A stretch of DNA of 64,000 nucleotides. Source: Starkeya sp. ORNL1. GTDB lineage: Bacteria; Pseudomonadota; Alphaproteobacteria; Rhizobiales; Xanthobacteraceae. The first letter of the stretch is position 1. Every line of letters begins with the position of its first letter. The notes below the pieces were generated by a model. It was not told the origin of the DNA. It saw nothing but the letters and a program-made list of their open reading frames with translations, and did not search any database. Of the stretch, positions 8,112 to 18,278 are shown one piece after another. The position numbers and the translations under genes are program-made. Location of the stretch: contig NZ_CP048834.1 in assembly GCF_012971745.1 (NCBI RefSeq), forward strand, positions 2,418,001-2,482,000. The letters are read 5' to 3'.

Positions 8112-10831
8112 GTGATGCCGTCATCGCGTTCGACGGCGTCGCCCACCATTATGGCAAGACCGTCGCGCTGGACACGATCGATATCGCGGTTCCCGCCGGC
8201 TGCATGGCCGGCCTCATCGGTCCGGATGGGGTCGGCAAATCGACCCTGCTCTCCATCGCCGCCGGCGTCACCCGAATCCAGCGCGGGAGCGTCCATGTGC
8301 TCGGCGAGGATATGGACCAGGCATCGCCGCGCCGCGCCGTCGGCGCCCGCATCGCCTATATGCCGCAAGGCCTCGGCCGCAACCTCTATCCGACGCTGAG
8401 CGTCGCGGAGAACCTCGACTTCTTCGGCCGGCTGTTCGGGCAGGGTGCGCAGGAACGCCGCGCCCGCATCGACGAATTGCTGTTGGCGACCGGCCTCGCG
8501 CCGTTCCGCGAGCGCCCGGCCGGCAAGCTCTCCGGCGGCATGAAGCAGAAGCTCGGCATCTGCGCGGCGCTGATCCACGATCCCGACCTCGTCATACTCG
8601 ACGAGCCGACCACCGGCATCGATCCGCTGTCGCGCCGGCAGTTCTGGGAACTGATGGCGGACATGCGCGCCCGCCGGCCCGGCATGAGCGTCATCGTCGC
8701 CACCGCCTATATGGAGGAGGCCGAGCGCTTCGACTGGCTCGCCGCCATGAATGGCGGGCGCATCATCGCCACCGGCACCCCGCAGGAGATCCTGCGGCAG
8801 GCGGGCGAGGCGACGCTGGAGCGCGCCTTCGTCGCGCTGCTGCCGGAAGCCGAGCGCGCCGTCGACGTACCGCTGCCGGACATTGCGCGCGTGGTGCATG
8901 ACGGCGCGCCGGCCATCGAGGCGGAGGGGCTCACCCGGCGCTTCGGCAGGTTCGTCGCGGTGGACCATGTGAACTTCCGCATCGAGAAAGGCGAGATCTT
9001 CGGCTTCCTCGGCTCCAATGGCAGCGGCAAGAGCACCACCATGAAGATGCTCACCGGCCTGTTGCCGGCGAGCGAGGGCGAGGCCCGCCTGTTCGGCCAG
9101 CCGCTCGACGGACGGGACATGGAGACCCGCCGGCGCGTCGGCTACATGTCGCAGGCCTTCTCGCTCTATGCCGAGCTTACGGTGCGGCAGAATCTGGTGC
9201 TGCACGCCCAGTTGTTCCAGATCGCTAACATCGAGGCCCGCGTCGCCGAGATGCTGGCGCGCTTCGACCTGGAGACGGTCGCCGACGTGCGCCCGGAGAG
9301 CCTGCCGCTCGGCATCCGCCAGCGGCTGCAGCTGGCGGTCGCGGTGATCCACCGGCCGGAGATACTGATCCTCGACGAGCCGACATCGGGCGTCGATCCC
9401 GTTGCCCGCGACACATTCTGGCGCACGCTGATCGAGCTCTCCCGCCAGGACGGCGTCACCATCTTCCTGTCCACCCATTTCATGAACGAAGCCGAGCTCT
9501 GCGACCGCATCTCGCTCATGCATGCCGGCAAGGTGCTCGCCGTCGGCAGCCCGGCGGAGCTGAAGCAGGCGCGCGGCATGACCTCGCTCGAGGAGGTCTT
9601 CATCGCCGTGCTTGAGGAGGCCGGCATGGGACGCGACGCGGCGACGGGGCGCGAGGCCGCTGCTCCGGCCCGCGAACGCCCGGCGGCCCCTGCCCGGCAG
9701 CGGCGTTTCGATCCGGGCCGGCTCTGGGCCTATGCGCGGCGGGAGACGCTGGAGATCCTGCGCGACCCGGCCCGCCTCGCCTTCGCCCTGCTCGGTCCGG
9801 CGCTGCTGCTGCTCACCTTCGGCTACGGCATCTCCTTCGATGTCGAACATTTGCCCTACGCCGTGCTCGACCAGGACCAGAGCGCGCAGAGCCGGCAATT
9901 GCTGGAGAGCTTCCAGGGCTCGCGCTATTTCGACGAGCACGCGGCGATAGGCTCGTCCGACGAACTCGACGCCCGGATGAAGAGCGGCGAACTGACGGTC
10001 GCGATCGAGGTGCCGTCCGGCTTCGGCAAGGATCTGCTGCGCGACCTCCGGCCGGAAGTCGGCGTCTGGCTCGACGGCGCCATGCCGTTTCGCGCCGAGA
10101 CCACGCGCGGCTACATCACCGGGCTGGCACAGACCTATCTCGCCGATGACACCATGCGCCGCACCGGCAGCGACGCCGCACCGTTCCCGATCGGGATCGA
10201 GACGCGCTTCCGCTACAATCAGGCCTTCAAGAGCGTGAACGCGATCGTGCCCAGCGTCATCGTGCTGATGCTGGTGCTGATCCCCTCCATCATGGCCGCG
10301 CTCGGCGTGGTCAAGGAGAAGGAAACCGGCTCGATCACCAATTTCCAGTCGACCCCGGTTACCAAGGTCGAGTTCCTGCTCGGCAAGCAACTGCCCTATG
10401 CGGCCATCGCCTTCATCAGCTTCCTGACGCTGGTGCTGCTGGCGCTGTTCGTGTTCGGCGTGCCGCTCAAGGGCTCGTTCGCCACGCTTGTGGTCGGCTC
10501 GCTGTTCTATGTCGTCGCCACCACCGGCTTCGGCCTGTTCGTGTCGAGCTTCGTGTCGAGCCAGGTGGCGGCGATCTTCGCCACCGCCATCATCGCCATC
10601 GTGCCGGCGGTCAATTTCTCCGGGCTGCTGGTGCCGGTGTCCTCGCTCTCCGGCGGGGCGCGGCTGATGGGCCTCGCCTTTCCGGCGGCGTGGTACCAGC
10701 CGGTGAGTGTTGGCGTGTTCGCCAAGGGCCTCGGCTTCGCCGATCTCTGGCCCAATATCGCGGTGCTCGGCCTGTTCGCCCTCGGCTTCATCGGCGCGGC
10801 GATGGCAGCGCTGCGCAAGCGGAGCGCCTGA
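8108..10831 (+). CDS. rbbA: RbbA-type fused ABC transporter (ATPase-ATPase-permease)
   Basis: A 907-residue fusion of two ABC ATPases and one ABC-2 permease. The first Walker A is GPDGVGKST (38-46) with signature LSGGMKQK and Walker [12 protein letters not shown]. The second is GSNGSGKST with a degenerate signature (LPLGIRQR) and [11 protein letters not shown]. The C-terminal third has an ABC-2 permease layout with a large periplasmic loop and about six helices. This order matches E. coli RbbA/YhiH, reported both as a ribosome-associated ATPase and as an exporter component. With the HlyD adaptor and the second permease it most likely exports a hydrophobic compound; the substrate is unknown. 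Confidence 0.85.
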   Translation: MSDAVIAFDGVAHHYGKTVALDTIDIAVPAGCMAGLIGPDGVGKSTLLSIAAGVTRIQRGSVHVLGEDMDQASPRRAVGARIAYMPQGLGRNLYPTLSVAENLDFFGRLFGQGAQERRARIDELLLATGLAPFRERPAGKLSGGMKQKLGICAALIHDPDLVILDEPTTGIDPLSRRQFWELMADMRARRPGMSVIVATAYMEEAERFDWLAAMNGGRIIATGTPQEILRQAGEATLERAFVALLPEAERAVDVPLPDIARVVHDGAPAIEAEGLTRRFGRFVAVDHVNFRIEKGEIFGFLGSNGSGKSTTMKMLTGLLPASEGEARLFGQPLDGRDMETRRRVGYMSQAFSLYAELTVRQNLVLHAQLFQIANIEARVAEMLARFDLETVADVRPESLPLGIRQRLQLAVAVIHRPEILILDEPTSGVDPVARDTFWRTLIELSRQDGVTIFLSTHFMNEAELCDRISLMHAGKVLAVGSPAELKQARGMTSLEEVFIAVLEEAGMGRDAATGREAAAPARERPAAPARQRRFDPGRLWAYARRETLEILRDPARLAFALLGPALLLLTFGYGISFDVEHLPYAVLDQDQSAQSRQLLESFQGSRYFDEHAAIGSSDELDARMKSGELTVAIEVPSGFGKDLLRDLRPEVGVWLDGAMPFRAETTRGYITGLAQTYLADDTMRRTGSDAAPFPIGIETRFRYNQAFKSVNAIVPSVIVLMLVLIPSIMAALGVVKEKETGSITNFQSTPVTKVEFLLGKQLPYAAIAFISFLTLVLLALFVFGVPLKGSFATLVVGSLFYVVATTGFGLFVSSFVSSQVAAIFATAIIAIVPAVNFSGLLVPVSSLSGGARLMGLAFPAAWYQPVSVGVFAKGLGFADLWPNIAVLGLFALGFIGAAMAALRKRSA

Positions 10832-10832
10832 C

Positions 10833-11954
10833 ATGATCGCCCGTCTCGCCCGCATCCTGCGCCTCGGCATCAAGGAGCTCTACAGTCTCAAGGCCGATCC
10901 GGTACTGATGGCGCTGATCGTCTACACCTTCACCATCGCGGTCTATACGGTGGCGACCGGGGCGAAGTTCGAAGTGGAGAATGCCGCCGTCGCGATCGTG
11001 GACGAGGATCACTCGATGCTCTCGCAGCGGTTGCGCGACGCGCTGCTGCAGCCCTTCTTCAAGGAGCCGGTGCTCATCGGTGCCGACGAGATCGACGCCG
11101 TGATGGATTCCGGGCGGTTCGTCTTCGTCATCGAGTTCCCGCCGAAGTTCGAGCAGGACGTGATCGCCGGCCGCCGCCCCTCGGTGCAGATCAACATCGA
11201 CGCGACCGCGATGTCGCAGGCCGGGAACGGCGCGTCCTACATCCAGAACATCCTGTTGCAGGAAGTGGCGGCGGCCTTCCCAAGCCTCGCCCAGGCGCAG
11301 GCCGTCGACCTCGTCGTGCGCGCCAAGTTCAACCCCAACCTCAAGTCCGCCTGGTTTACCGCGGTCATGCAGGTCATCAACAACGTCACCATGATGGCGG
11401 TGATATTGTCCGGCGCCGCGCTCATCCGCGAACGCGAGCACGGCACCATCGAGCACCTGCTGGTCATGCCGGTGACCCCGGTCGAGATCATGCTCGCCAA
11501 GATCTGGGCGAACGGCCTCGTCATCGTCGTGGCATCGACGCTGTCGCTGCTCGTCGTGGTCGAGCGGCTGCTCGGCGTTCCGGTAGCCGGCTCGATCCCG
11601 CTGTTCGTCTTCGCCAGCACCTTCTATTTGTTCTCGGTGACCGCGCTCGGCATCCTCGTCGCCACGCTTTCGACCTCGATGGCGCAGTTCGGCCTCATCG
11701 TCATGCCGGTGCTGATCATGATGAACCTCCTGTCGGGCAGCACGACGCCGATGGAGAGCATGCCGGAATGGCTCCAGCAGGTGATGCAGTTCTCGCCCTC
11801 GACGCACTTCGTCGCGCTGTCGCAGGCGATCCTCTATCGGGGTGCGGGACTGGCCGTCATATGGCCGCAGTTGCTGGCGCTCGTCGCCATCGGCGCCGCC
11901 TTTTTCACCCTGGCGCTGCTGCGCTTCCGCAAGGCACTGCTCAGCGCGCAGTGA
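10833..11954 (+). CDS. ABC-2 type permease (YhhJ-like)
   Basis: A 373-residue inner-membrane permease. One N-terminal helix (about 24-42), a periplasmic domain of about 150 residues and five C-terminal helices follow the YhhJ/YadH ABC-2 pattern, with the conserved EREHGTIEHLLVMPVTPVEI segment before the transmembrane block. It is encoded 1 bp after the RbbA-like stop and completes a HlyD-RbbA-permease operon equivalent to yhiI-rbbA-yhhJ. The GTG/ATG choice is clear because ATG 10833 opens the conserved frame. Confidence 0.85.
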   Translation: MIARLARILRLGIKELYSLKADPVLMALIVYTFTIAVYTVATGAKFEVENAAVAIVDEDHSMLSQRLRDALLQPFFKEPVLIGADEIDAVMDSGRFVFVIEFPPKFEQDVIAGRRPSVQINIDATAMSQAGNGASYIQNILLQEVAAAFPSLAQAQAVDLVVRAKFNPNLKSAWFTAVMQVINNVTMMAVILSGAALIREREHGTIEHLLVMPVTPVEIMLAKIWANGLVIVVASTLSLLVVVERLLGVPVAGSIPLFVFASTFYLFSVTALGILVATLSTSMAQFGLIVMPVLIMMNLLSGSTTPMESMPEWLQQVMQFSPSTHFVALSQAILYRGAGLAVIWPQLLALVAIGAAFFTLALLRFRKALLSAQ

Positions 11955-11979
11955 GTGCGAGGCTGTTTACGGCATCTCC

Positions 11980-12058
11980 TTGTGCCGGGGATCTCGTTCC
12001 CCGACAGCACGTCAGAAGCCGAGATGGCCGGCACAAGGCCGGCCATGACGTGGGAAAT
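11980..12058. repeat. dispersed palindromic repeat, copy 1
   Basis: Contains GATGGCCGGCACAAGGCCGG followed by CCATGACG, with self-complementary arms (ATGGCCGGC against GCCGGCCAT). Related copies are at about 22981-23045 and 62089-62180. It lies in the gap between the convergent ABC permease and CBS genes. Confidence 0.6.
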
Positions 12059-12101
12059 GGCCGGCCTGACCGGCCACGAAATCGCGCATGCGGCCACGCC
12101 G

Positions 12102-12791
12102 TCAGTCTTCCGCGTAGCTTCGCACCAGCAGCCTGTCCTCGACGTGCTTCACGCCGGCGATGTTCTTTGCCAGCACGATGAGGCCCCTGCGCTGGTCTTC
12201 GGAGACCGCGCGGCCGAGCAGTTCGACGGTTCCGTCGCGCACCGCCGTCACGATGCAGAGCGAATGCGCCCAGGGCTCGCGCTTCATCTGCGCGTCGAGA
12301 TCCATCTGGATTTCGTGGTCGCTCCGCGCGCCGCGGCCGGGTTCGTCCCGCTTGGCGCGCACCAGCGCCTGCACCAGATCGGCGCGACTGACGATGCCCG
12401 CCAGCCTGCCGCCGGCCAGCACCGGCACCCGCTTGATGCCCGCCTTGTCCAGCAGGCTCGCTATGTTTTCCAGCGGGGTCGTCTCGTCCACGCTCAACAC
12501 GTGCCGCGTCATCACATCGCTGGCCTTCTGGCCGTGCGACTTGACGTAGTCCTGGGCGAGAATGTCATTCCCGGCGAACAGCAGCAGCCACCAGGAACGC
12601 CGGCGCTCGGTCGCGGTCTCCCGCCGATGCAGGAGGTCGCCTTCACTCACGATACCGACGAGATGGCCCTCGCGGTCGACCACCGGCACCGCGCTGATGG
12701 CATTTGTGGCAAGCGTTTCGGCGATCTCCTTCACGGACGTGTCCGGATGGACCGTGACAACGTCCCTGGTCATGATGTCAGCTGCGTTCAT
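12102..12791 (-). CDS. CBS-CBS-BON domain protein
   Basis: A 229-residue cytoplasmic protein. The first CBS motif (DIMTRDVVTVHPDTSV) spans about 5-60 and the second (DVMTRHVLSVDETTPL) about 94-150. A C-terminal BON-like segment (HSLCIVTAVRDGTVELLGRAV) covers about 175-225. CBS pairs bind adenosine nucleotides; the CBS-BON layout recalls hypoxic-response proteins. The ATG at 12791 starts the conserved domain. It is divergent from the arginine deiminase operon across two FNR-type boxes, so anaerobic induction is likely. Confidence 0.85.
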   Translation of the reverse strand: MNAADIMTRDVVTVHPDTSVKEIAETLATNAISAVPVVDREGHLVGIVSEGDLLHRRETATERRRSWWLLLFAGNDILAQDYVKSHGQKASDVMTRHVLSVDETTPLENIASLLDKAGIKRVPVLAGGRLAGIVSRADLVQALVRAKRDEPGRGARSDHEIQMDLDAQMKREPWAHSLCIVTAVRDGTVELLGRAVSEDQRRGLIVLAKNIAGVKHVEDRLLVRSYAED

Positions 12792-12851
12792 GGCTTTCCT
12801 CCACCTTTTCAATTTGACGTCGTTGTTTTCAATTGGTGCCCCGCCTGCGCC

Positions 12852-12879
12852 CTCCGCATTGATCATGATCAATGCGGAG
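12852..12879. promoter_or_regulatory. 28-bp perfect palindrome containing an FNR box
   Basis: The core TTGATCATGATCAA (12859-12872) is a perfect FNR/FixK consensus, and the palindrome extends a further 7 bp on each side (CTCCGCA and TGCGGAG). It lies 61 bp upstream of the CBS-BON ATG and 165 bp upstream of arcD. Because it is fully symmetric it could serve either direction. Confidence 0.8.
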
Positions 12880-12967
12880 CGTCCGGGCGCTCGGCCGGCA
12901 CGATTTCAGCCCTGACAACTTGCGATGGCGCGCTCTCGTCTTGGCGGGTCTACGTCGTGAGGCGCGA

Positions 12968-12981
12968 TTGATCCGGGTCAA
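12968..12981. promoter_or_regulatory. FNR/FixK-like box upstream of arcD
   Basis: TTGATCCGGGTCAA, identical to the box at 6863-6876, about 63 bp before the arcD ATG. It is a good candidate for the main anaerobic activator site of the arc operon, as ANR is for arcDABC in Pseudomonas. Confidence 0.7.
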
Positions 12982-13002
12982 CGTGGCGATGACCGATCCG
13001 GT

Positions 13003-13033
13003 CTCCAATGCGGTCAACCAGTCCGCATTGGAG
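13003..13033 (+). promoter_or_regulatory. hairpin overlapping the arcD ribosome-binding site
   Basis: Perfect 11-bp arms CTCCAATGCGG (13003-13013) and CCGCATTGGAG (13023-13033) around a 9-nt loop. The 3' arm contains the first half of the Shine-Dalgarno GGAGGAGG (13030-13037), and the arcD ATG is at 13044. In mRNA this would partly mask the ribosome site. The arms share CCGCATTG with the outer arms of the 28-bp palindrome. Confidence 0.6.
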
Positions 13034-13043
13034 GAGGCGATCA

Positions 13044-14513
13044 ATGGTCACGACAGACTTCGATGTACCCGCATCAAAAACGGCTGCGACCACTGGCGGC
13101 CGCAAGCTGCGGCTCGGCGCGCTCACCGCGCTGGTCATCGGCTCGATGGTGGGATCCGGCGTCTTCAGCCTGCCGCAGAACATGGCGGCGGGCGCCGGGC
13201 CGCTCGCTATCCTCATCGGCTGGGCGATCACCGCTGTCGGCATGCTGGCGCTGGTCTTCGTCTATCAGTCGCTTGCCGTCCGCAAGCCGCAGCTCGACGC
13301 CGGCCCCTATGCCTATGCCAAGGCCGGCTTCGGTGCCTTTGTCGGCTTCAACAGCGCCTGGGGTTACTGGATCAGCGCCTGGGTCGGCAACGTCTCCTAC
13401 GCCGTCGTGGTGTTCAGCGCGCTGTCCTATTTCTTCCCGGCCTTCGGCGACGGCAACACCTGGCAGGCGGTGCTGGGCGGCTCGATCATGCTGTGGATCG
13501 TCCACGGCCTGATCCTCTCCGGCCTGCGACAGGCGGCGATCGTCAACCTGATCGTCACCGTGGCCAAGATCGCGCCGATCGTGCTGTTCGTCGGCATCGT
13601 CGCGGTGGCATTCAAGCTCGACGTCTTCTCGCTCGACCTCACCGGCATGGGCAACGCCGATCTCGGCACCATCGCCGCGCAGGTCAAGAGCACCATGCTG
13701 GTCACGCTGTGGGTGTTCATCGGCATCGAGGGCGCGAGCGTGTTCTCGGCGCGGGCGGAGCGCCGGCGCGACATCTCGGCGGCGACGATCCTCGGCTTCT
13801 TCACCTGCCTCGCGCTCTACGCCCTGGTCTCGCTGCTCTCGCTCGGCATCCTGACGCAGCCGGATCTCGCCGCGCTCAAGAACCCCTCCATGGCCGGCGT
13901 GCTGGAGCATGTGGTCGGCCCCTGGGGCGCGGTGCTCATCAATATCGCGCTCGTCGTCTCGGTGCTCGGCGCCTTCCTGAGCTGGACGCTGCTGGCGGCC
14001 GAGATCCCGCACGCCGCAGCGCGCGACGGCACCATGCCGAAATTCTTCGGCCACGAGAGCGCCCGTGGCGTTCCGTCAGCCTCGCTGCTGGTCACCAACG
14101 CCCTGGTGCAGGTCTTCCTGATCATCACCCTGTTCGCGCAGAGCACCTATCAGGCGCTGTTCTCGATCGCGTCGGCGGCGATCCTGGTGCCCTACATCTT
14201 CTCCGGAGCCTATGCCGCCAAGCTCGCAATGACCGGCGAGAGCTACCATGCGGGAGAGGCGCGCACCGGCGCGATGCTGCTCGGGCTGCTCGCCACCGTC
14301 TACGGCCTCTGGCTCGTCTATGCCGCCGGCCCCGCCTACCTCTTCATGTGCGCCGTGCTCTACGCGGTCGGCATCCCCTTCTACATCTGGGCCCGGCGGG
14401 AGACCGCGCAGCGGACCTTCCATCCGGCCGAAGCGATCCTTGCGCTCGCGCTTCTCGCGGTCGGCATCTTCGCCGCCTACGAGATGTGGACCGGCGCTGT
14501 CAGCCCGCTTTGA
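13044..14513 (+). CDS. arcD: arginine:ornithine antiporter-like APC permease
   Basis: A 489-residue transporter with twelve predicted helices. It begins with the basic amino-acid/polyamine antiporter signature ([20 protein letters not shown], about 25-44) and has [15 protein letters not shown] further on. In the arginine deiminase pathway ArcD exchanges external arginine for internal ornithine. It heads arcD-arcA-arcB-arcC, with arcA 11 bp downstream. The start is ATG 13044 behind GGAGGAGG, which is partly buried in an mRNA hairpin. Upstream FNR-type boxes suggest low-oxygen induction. Confidence 0.88.
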   Translation: MVTTDFDVPASKTAATTGGRKLRLGALTALVIGSMVGSGVFSLPQNMAAGAGPLAILIGWAITAVGMLALVFVYQSLAVRKPQLDAGPYAYAKAGFGAFVGFNSAWGYWISAWVGNVSYAVVVFSALSYFFPAFGDGNTWQAVLGGSIMLWIVHGLILSGLRQAAIVNLIVTVAKIAPIVLFVGIVAVAFKLDVFSLDLTGMGNADLGTIAAQVKSTMLVTLWVFIGIEGASVFSARAERRRDISAATILGFFTCLALYALVSLLSLGILTQPDLAALKNPSMAGVLEHVVGPWGAVLINIALVVSVLGAFLSWTLLAAEIPHAAARDGTMPKFFGHESARGVPSASLLVTNALVQVFLIITLFAQSTYQALFSIASAAILVPYIFSGAYAAKLAMTGESYHAGEARTGAMLLGLLATVYGLWLVYAAGPAYLFMCAVLYAVGIPFYIWARRETAQRTFHPAEAILALALLAVGIFAAYEMWTGAVSPL

Positions 14514-14524
14514 TTGGACAGATC

Positions 14525-15733
14525 ATGACCACGCTTGGTGTTCACTCCGAGGTGGGCCGGCTCCGCGAGGTGCTGGTCCATCGCCCCGACCTCAGCCTGC
14601 GCCGCCTCACCCCGGCCAATTGCCGCGCCCTGCTGTTCGACGACGTGCTCTGGGTCAAGCGGGCCCGCCAAGAGCACGACGTCTTCGTCGATGCGCTGCG
14701 CGAGCGCGGCGTGGTGGTGCAGGATCTCGGCGACATGCTGGCCGAGACCATGGCCCAGCCCGAGGCCCGCAACTGGCTGCTCGATCGCCGCCTGGATCCG
14801 GCGGTGGTGGACTGGGACCTGGCGGACGAATTGCGCAGCTGGCTCGACGCCATGCCCGCCGCCGAACTGTCGACCTTCCTGGTCGGCGGCATCGCGCGTG
14901 CCGAGCTGCCCTTCACGCCGGCGGACCTCAGCGGGCGAGCCCTGGCGCCGCAGGACTTCGTCCTGCCGCCGCTGCCCAACCAGCTCTTCACCCGCGACAG
15001 CTCCTGCTGGATCTATCGCACGGTGAACGTCAACGCCATGTACTGGCCGGCGCGACGGCCGGAAGCAGCCAATGTGGAAGCCATCTACCGCTTCCATCCG
15101 CGCTTCCGCGACCGGGACTTCACCCTGCTGTCCGAGCCCGGCGGCGCCACGCTCGAAGGCGGCGACGTCATGCCGGTGGGCGGCGGCGTCGTGCTGGTCG
15201 GCATGGGCGAGCGCACCACGCCGCAGGCGGTGAGCGCGCTGGCGAAGCAACTCTTCGCTGCCGGCACCGCTACGCGCGTGGTCGCGGCACTGATGCCGCG
15301 CGACCGCAGCTACATGCATCTCGACACCGTGTTCACCTTCTGCGACCGCGATCTGGTGACGCTCTACCCTCAGGTGGTCGACCGCATCCGCACCTTCTCG
15401 CTGCGGCCGGGCTCCAATGAGGGCACGATCGAGGTGGTGGAGGAGATGGCGCCATTCACCGCCGTCGTCGCCGAGGCGCTCGGGCTGAAGACGCTGCGCG
15501 TCGTCGCCACCGGCGGCGACAGCTACGAGGCGGAACGCGAGCAATGGGACGACGGCAACAATGTCATCGCCGTCGAGCCCGGCGTCGTCATCGGCTACGA
15601 CCGCAACGTCTACACCAACACGCTGCTGCGCCGCGCCGGGATCGAGGTCATCACGGTGGACAGCGCCGAGCTCAGCCGCGGCCGCGGCGGCGGGCATTGC
15701 ATGACCTGCCCGCTCATCCGCGACGCCATCTGA
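14525..15733 (+). CDS. arcA: arginine deiminase
   Basis: A 402-residue guanidino-modifying enzyme converting L-arginine to citrulline and ammonia. Visible family motifs are [10 protein letters not shown] (substrate-binding FTRD), [21 protein letters not shown], the catalytic His region ([12 protein letters not shown]) and the C-terminal nucleophile in [10 protein letters not shown]. Length and motifs agree with bacterial ArcA. The same frame stays open upstream through arcD because of high GC, but the ATG at 14525, right after the arcD stop, starts the conserved sequence ([17 protein letters not shown]). Confidence 0.93.
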   Translation: MTTLGVHSEVGRLREVLVHRPDLSLRRLTPANCRALLFDDVLWVKRARQEHDVFVDALRERGVVVQDLGDMLAETMAQPEARNWLLDRRLDPAVVDWDLADELRSWLDAMPAAELSTFLVGGIARAELPFTPADLSGRALAPQDFVLPPLPNQLFTRDSSCWIYRTVNVNAMYWPARRPEAANVEAIYRFHPRFRDRDFTLLSEPGGATLEGGDVMPVGGGVVLVGMGERTTPQAVSALAKQLFAAGTATRVVAALMPRDRSYMHLDTVFTFCDRDLVTLYPQVVDRIRTFSLRPGSNEGTIEVVEEMAPFTAVVAEALGLKTLRVVATGGDSYEAEREQWDDGNNVIAVEPGVVIGYDRNVYTNTLLRRAGIEVITVDSAELSRGRGGGHCMTCPLIRDAI

Positions 15734-15751
15734 CCCTTCGGAGCAACCGCA

Positions 15752-16753
15752 ATGCCGATCAACCTCCATGGGCGCAGCGTGCTGACGCTCGACGACTTCA
15801 CCCCCGCCGAGATCCGCTTCCTGCTGCGCCTCGCCGCTGAGCTCAAGAGCGCCAAGACCGGCGGCTTCGAAGAGCCGCGCCTGACGCGCAAGAACATCGC
15901 GCTGATCTTCGAGAAGGACTCCACCCGGACCCGCACCGGCTTCGAGGTGGCGGCCTATGACCAGGGCGCGCACGTGACCTATCTCGGGCCGAGCGGCAGC
16001 CAGATCGGCCACAAGGAATCGATGAAGGACACCGCCCGCGTGCTTGGGCGCATCTATGACGCCATCGAGTATCGCGGCTTCGGCCAGGGCGTGGTGGAGA
16101 CGCTGGCCGCCCACGCCGGGGTGCCGGTCTATAACGGGCTCACGGACGAGTCGCACCCGACCCAGACGCTGGCCGACTTCATGACGATGCGGGAATTCAC
16201 CCACAAGCATCTCTCCGACATGGCGGTGACCTTCCTCGGCGACGGCCGCAACAATGTCGCGCGCTCGCTGGCGATCGGCGCCGCCAAGGTCGGCATCGAC
16301 ATGCGGATCGCCGCGCCCCGCGCACTGTGGCCGGACCCGGCCTTCATCGAGCATCTCGATGCTCTGGGACAGGCAAGCGGGGCGCGCTTCACGCTCACCG
16401 AGAAGGTCGAGGATGCGGTCAGGGGCGCCGACTTCCTCTACACCGATGTCTGGCTCTCGATGGGCGAGGATGAGAGCGCGTGGGGCGAGCGCATCCGCCT
16501 GCTCGAACCCTACCGGGTCACGCCGGCGGTGATGGCGGCGACACGCAACCCCTACGCCAAGTTCATGCATTGCCTGCCGGCGTTCCATGACACCGGGACC
16601 GAGGTCGGCGCCGACATCTCCAAGCGGTTCGGCATCGACTGCATGGAGGTGTCCGACGCGGTCTTCGAATCCCCGGCCTCGATCGTGTTCGACCAGGCCG
16701 AGAACCGCATGCACACCATCAAGGCGATCCTCGTCGCCACCATCGGGGGCTGA
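15752..16753 (+). CDS. arcB: catabolic ornithine carbamoyltransferase
   Basis: A 333-residue enzyme that, in this operon, phosphorolyses citrulline to ornithine and carbamoyl phosphate. The carbamoyl-phosphate loop STRTR is at 57-61, HPTQTLADF near 130, the ornithine loop in [11 protein letters not shown] and the active-site HCLPAFHD near the C-terminus. Its place between arcA and arcC points to the catabolic rather than biosynthetic role, although sequence alone does not separate ArcB from ArgF. It is 18 bp after arcA and 2 bp before arcC. Confidence 0.92.
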   Translation: MPINLHGRSVLTLDDFTPAEIRFLLRLAAELKSAKTGGFEEPRLTRKNIALIFEKDSTRTRTGFEVAAYDQGAHVTYLGPSGSQIGHKESMKDTARVLGRIYDAIEYRGFGQGVVETLAAHAGVPVYNGLTDESHPTQTLADFMTMREFTHKHLSDMAVTFLGDGRNNVARSLAIGAAKVGIDMRIAAPRALWPDPAFIEHLDALGQASGARFTLTEKVEDAVRGADFLYTDVWLSMGEDESAWGERIRLLEPYRVTPAVMAATRNPYAKFMHCLPAFHDTGTEVGADISKRFGIDCMEVSDAVFESPASIVFDQAENRMHTIKAILVATIGG

Positions 16754-16755
16754 GC

Positions 16756-17697
16756 ATGCGCATCGTCGTCGCGCTGGGCGGCAATGCGCTGCTGCGCCGG
16801 GGAGAACCGCTGACCGCGGAGAACCAGCGCGCCAATATCCGGCGCGCGGCGCAGGCGCTGGCCGAGCTGGTCGAAGCCGGTCATTCGCTGATCATCACCC
16901 ATGGCAACGGCCCGCAGGTCGGCCTGCTCGCTTTGCAGGCGGCGGCTGGCCCCGCGGACGGCGCCTATCCGCTCGACGTACTCGGTGCCGAGAGCGAGGG
17001 GATGATCGGCTATCTCATCGAGCAGGAGCTTGGCGGCCTGCTGCGCGGCAGGCTGATCGCGACGCTGCTGACGCAGGTGCGCGTGGCCGCCGACGATCCG
17101 GCGTTCAGCCGCCCGACCAAGCCGATCGGCCCGGTCTATGACGAGGCAACCGCTCGCCATCTCGCGCGGGAGCGCAAATGGCAGGTCGCCGCCGATGGCG
17201 CCGGCTGGCGCCGCGTCGTGGCTTCCCCGAGGCCGCTGCAGATCATGGAGGCGCGCGTCATATCCATGCTGGTGGAGCAGGGCGTGCTCGTCATCTGCGC
17301 GGGCGGCGGCGGCATCCCGGTGGTCGAGCGCATCGACGGCAGCCTGGCCGGCGTCGAGGCGGTGATCGACAAGGATTTCGCCAGCGCCCTGCTGGCAACC
17401 GAGCTCGGCGCCGACATGCTGCTGCTGCTGACCGATGTCGATGCCGTCTATCTCGACTATGGCACCCCGGCTGCACGCGCGATCCGGCGGGCGAACCCGG
17501 CGGCGCTGGCAAGCGGCAGCTTCCCGGCCGGTTCCATGGGGCCGAAGATCGCGGCGGCGTGCGAATTCGCCAGCGGCACCGGACGGCCGGCTGCCATCGG
17601 CCAGCTCGGCGATGCGCTTGCCATCGTCCGCGGCGAGCGGGGCACGCGGATCGACAGCTCCGCGCCTGCCGGCATCGAGCTCGGCGGGGCCGACTGA
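16756..17697 (+). CDS. arcC: carbamate kinase
   Basis: A 313-residue amino-acid-kinase-fold enzyme making ATP from carbamoyl phosphate, the energy-yielding last step of the arginine deiminase pathway. It starts with the family signature [16 protein letters not shown] and has [13 protein letters not shown] near 51-63, CAGGGGIPV and the C-terminal [16 protein letters not shown]. The length matches ArcC. It closes the arcDABC operon and begins 2 bp after the arcB stop. Confidence 0.93.
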   Translation: MRIVVALGGNALLRRGEPLTAENQRANIRRAAQALAELVEAGHSLIITHGNGPQVGLLALQAAAGPADGAYPLDVLGAESEGMIGYLIEQELGGLLRGRLIATLLTQVRVAADDPAFSRPTKPIGPVYDEATARHLARERKWQVAADGAGWRRVVASPRPLQIMEARVISMLVEQGVLVICAGGGGIPVVERIDGSLAGVEAVIDKDFASALLATELGADMLLLLTDVDAVYLDYGTPAARAIRRANPAALASGSFPAGSMGPKIAAACEFASGTGRPAAIGQLGDALAIVRGERGTRIDSSAPAGIELGGAD

Positions 17698-17735
17698 ATG
17701 CATGCGCCGCGATGCGCCTCGCGGCATTGTCGCAT

Positions 17736-17749
17736 TTGACCGAGATCAA
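17736..17749. promoter_or_regulatory. FNR/FixK-like box upstream of BON protein
   Basis: TTGACCGAGATCAA: one half-site perfect (ATCAA), the other TTGAC. It is about 86 bp upstream of the BON-protein ATG and 39 bp after the arcC stop. Confidence 0.6.
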
Positions 17750-17834
17750 CGCGGCCGGTGCCGGCTTTTGATCTGCTCACCGCGTCGATGATTGCTCAGG
17801 CCGGGCCATTCACGCCCAGCATCGGAGAAATATC

Positions 17835-18260
17835 ATGAGGCTCAACGAACTGCGCCAACAGATCATGGACGGGCTCGCGCGTGAACACAGCGCGGATGAG
17901 GCGAGCATCAATGTCGCGTTCGACGGCCAAACCGTGACGCTGACCGGCCATGTCAGGTCCCAGGCCGGCCAGATCGCCGCCGAGGACATCGTCCGGAAGA
18001 CCGCCGGCGACTGCGTCATCGTCAACCTCATCAAGATCGAGCCGCGCGTTCACGCCGAGAACATCCGTCGCCGCATCGGCGACGCACTGCGGCAAGCGGC
18101 CGAGGAAAGCGCCGGTGCGCTTAAGATCGAGGTGAAGGGCAACAGCGTGACGCTCGAGGGCAAGGTACACGATGCGCGTGAGCGCCAGGCCATCCGCCAC
18201 GCCGCCGCGACAACGCCCGGTGTCTCCTCGGTCGACGACCGGCTGTCCGTCACGTCGTAA
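17835..18260 (+). CDS. tandem BON-domain protein
   Basis: A 141-residue protein made of two BON repeats (about 3-70 and 72-139), each with the pattern of a helix followed by VxVxFDGQxVTLTGHVRS or IEVKGNSVTLEGKVHD. BON domains are found in osmotically induced periplasmic proteins and bind membranes or phospholipids, but no signal peptide is seen here, so it may be cytoplasmic like the BON part of the CBS-BON protein at 12.1 kb. A TTGACCGAGATCAA box upstream suggests the same low-oxygen control. Confidence 0.85.
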   Translation: MRLNELRQQIMDGLAREHSADEASINVAFDGQTVTLTGHVRSQAGQIAAEDIVRKTAGDCVIVNLIKIEPRVHAENIRRRIGDALRQAAEESAGALKIEVKGNSVTLEGKVHDARERQAIRHAAATTPGVSSVDDRLSVTS

Positions 18261-18278
18261 CCACGGCACCCTCATCGG

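Noticed and set aside
8048..10873. 941-codon open frame on the minus strand opposite the RbbA-like gene
   Set aside because: It is a high-GC shadow without family motifs; the plus strand has complete ABC motifs.
12872..14524. Long open frame upstream of arcA in the arcA frame
   Set aside because: It overlaps arcD in another frame and is Arg-rich without conserved features; arcA starts at 14525.
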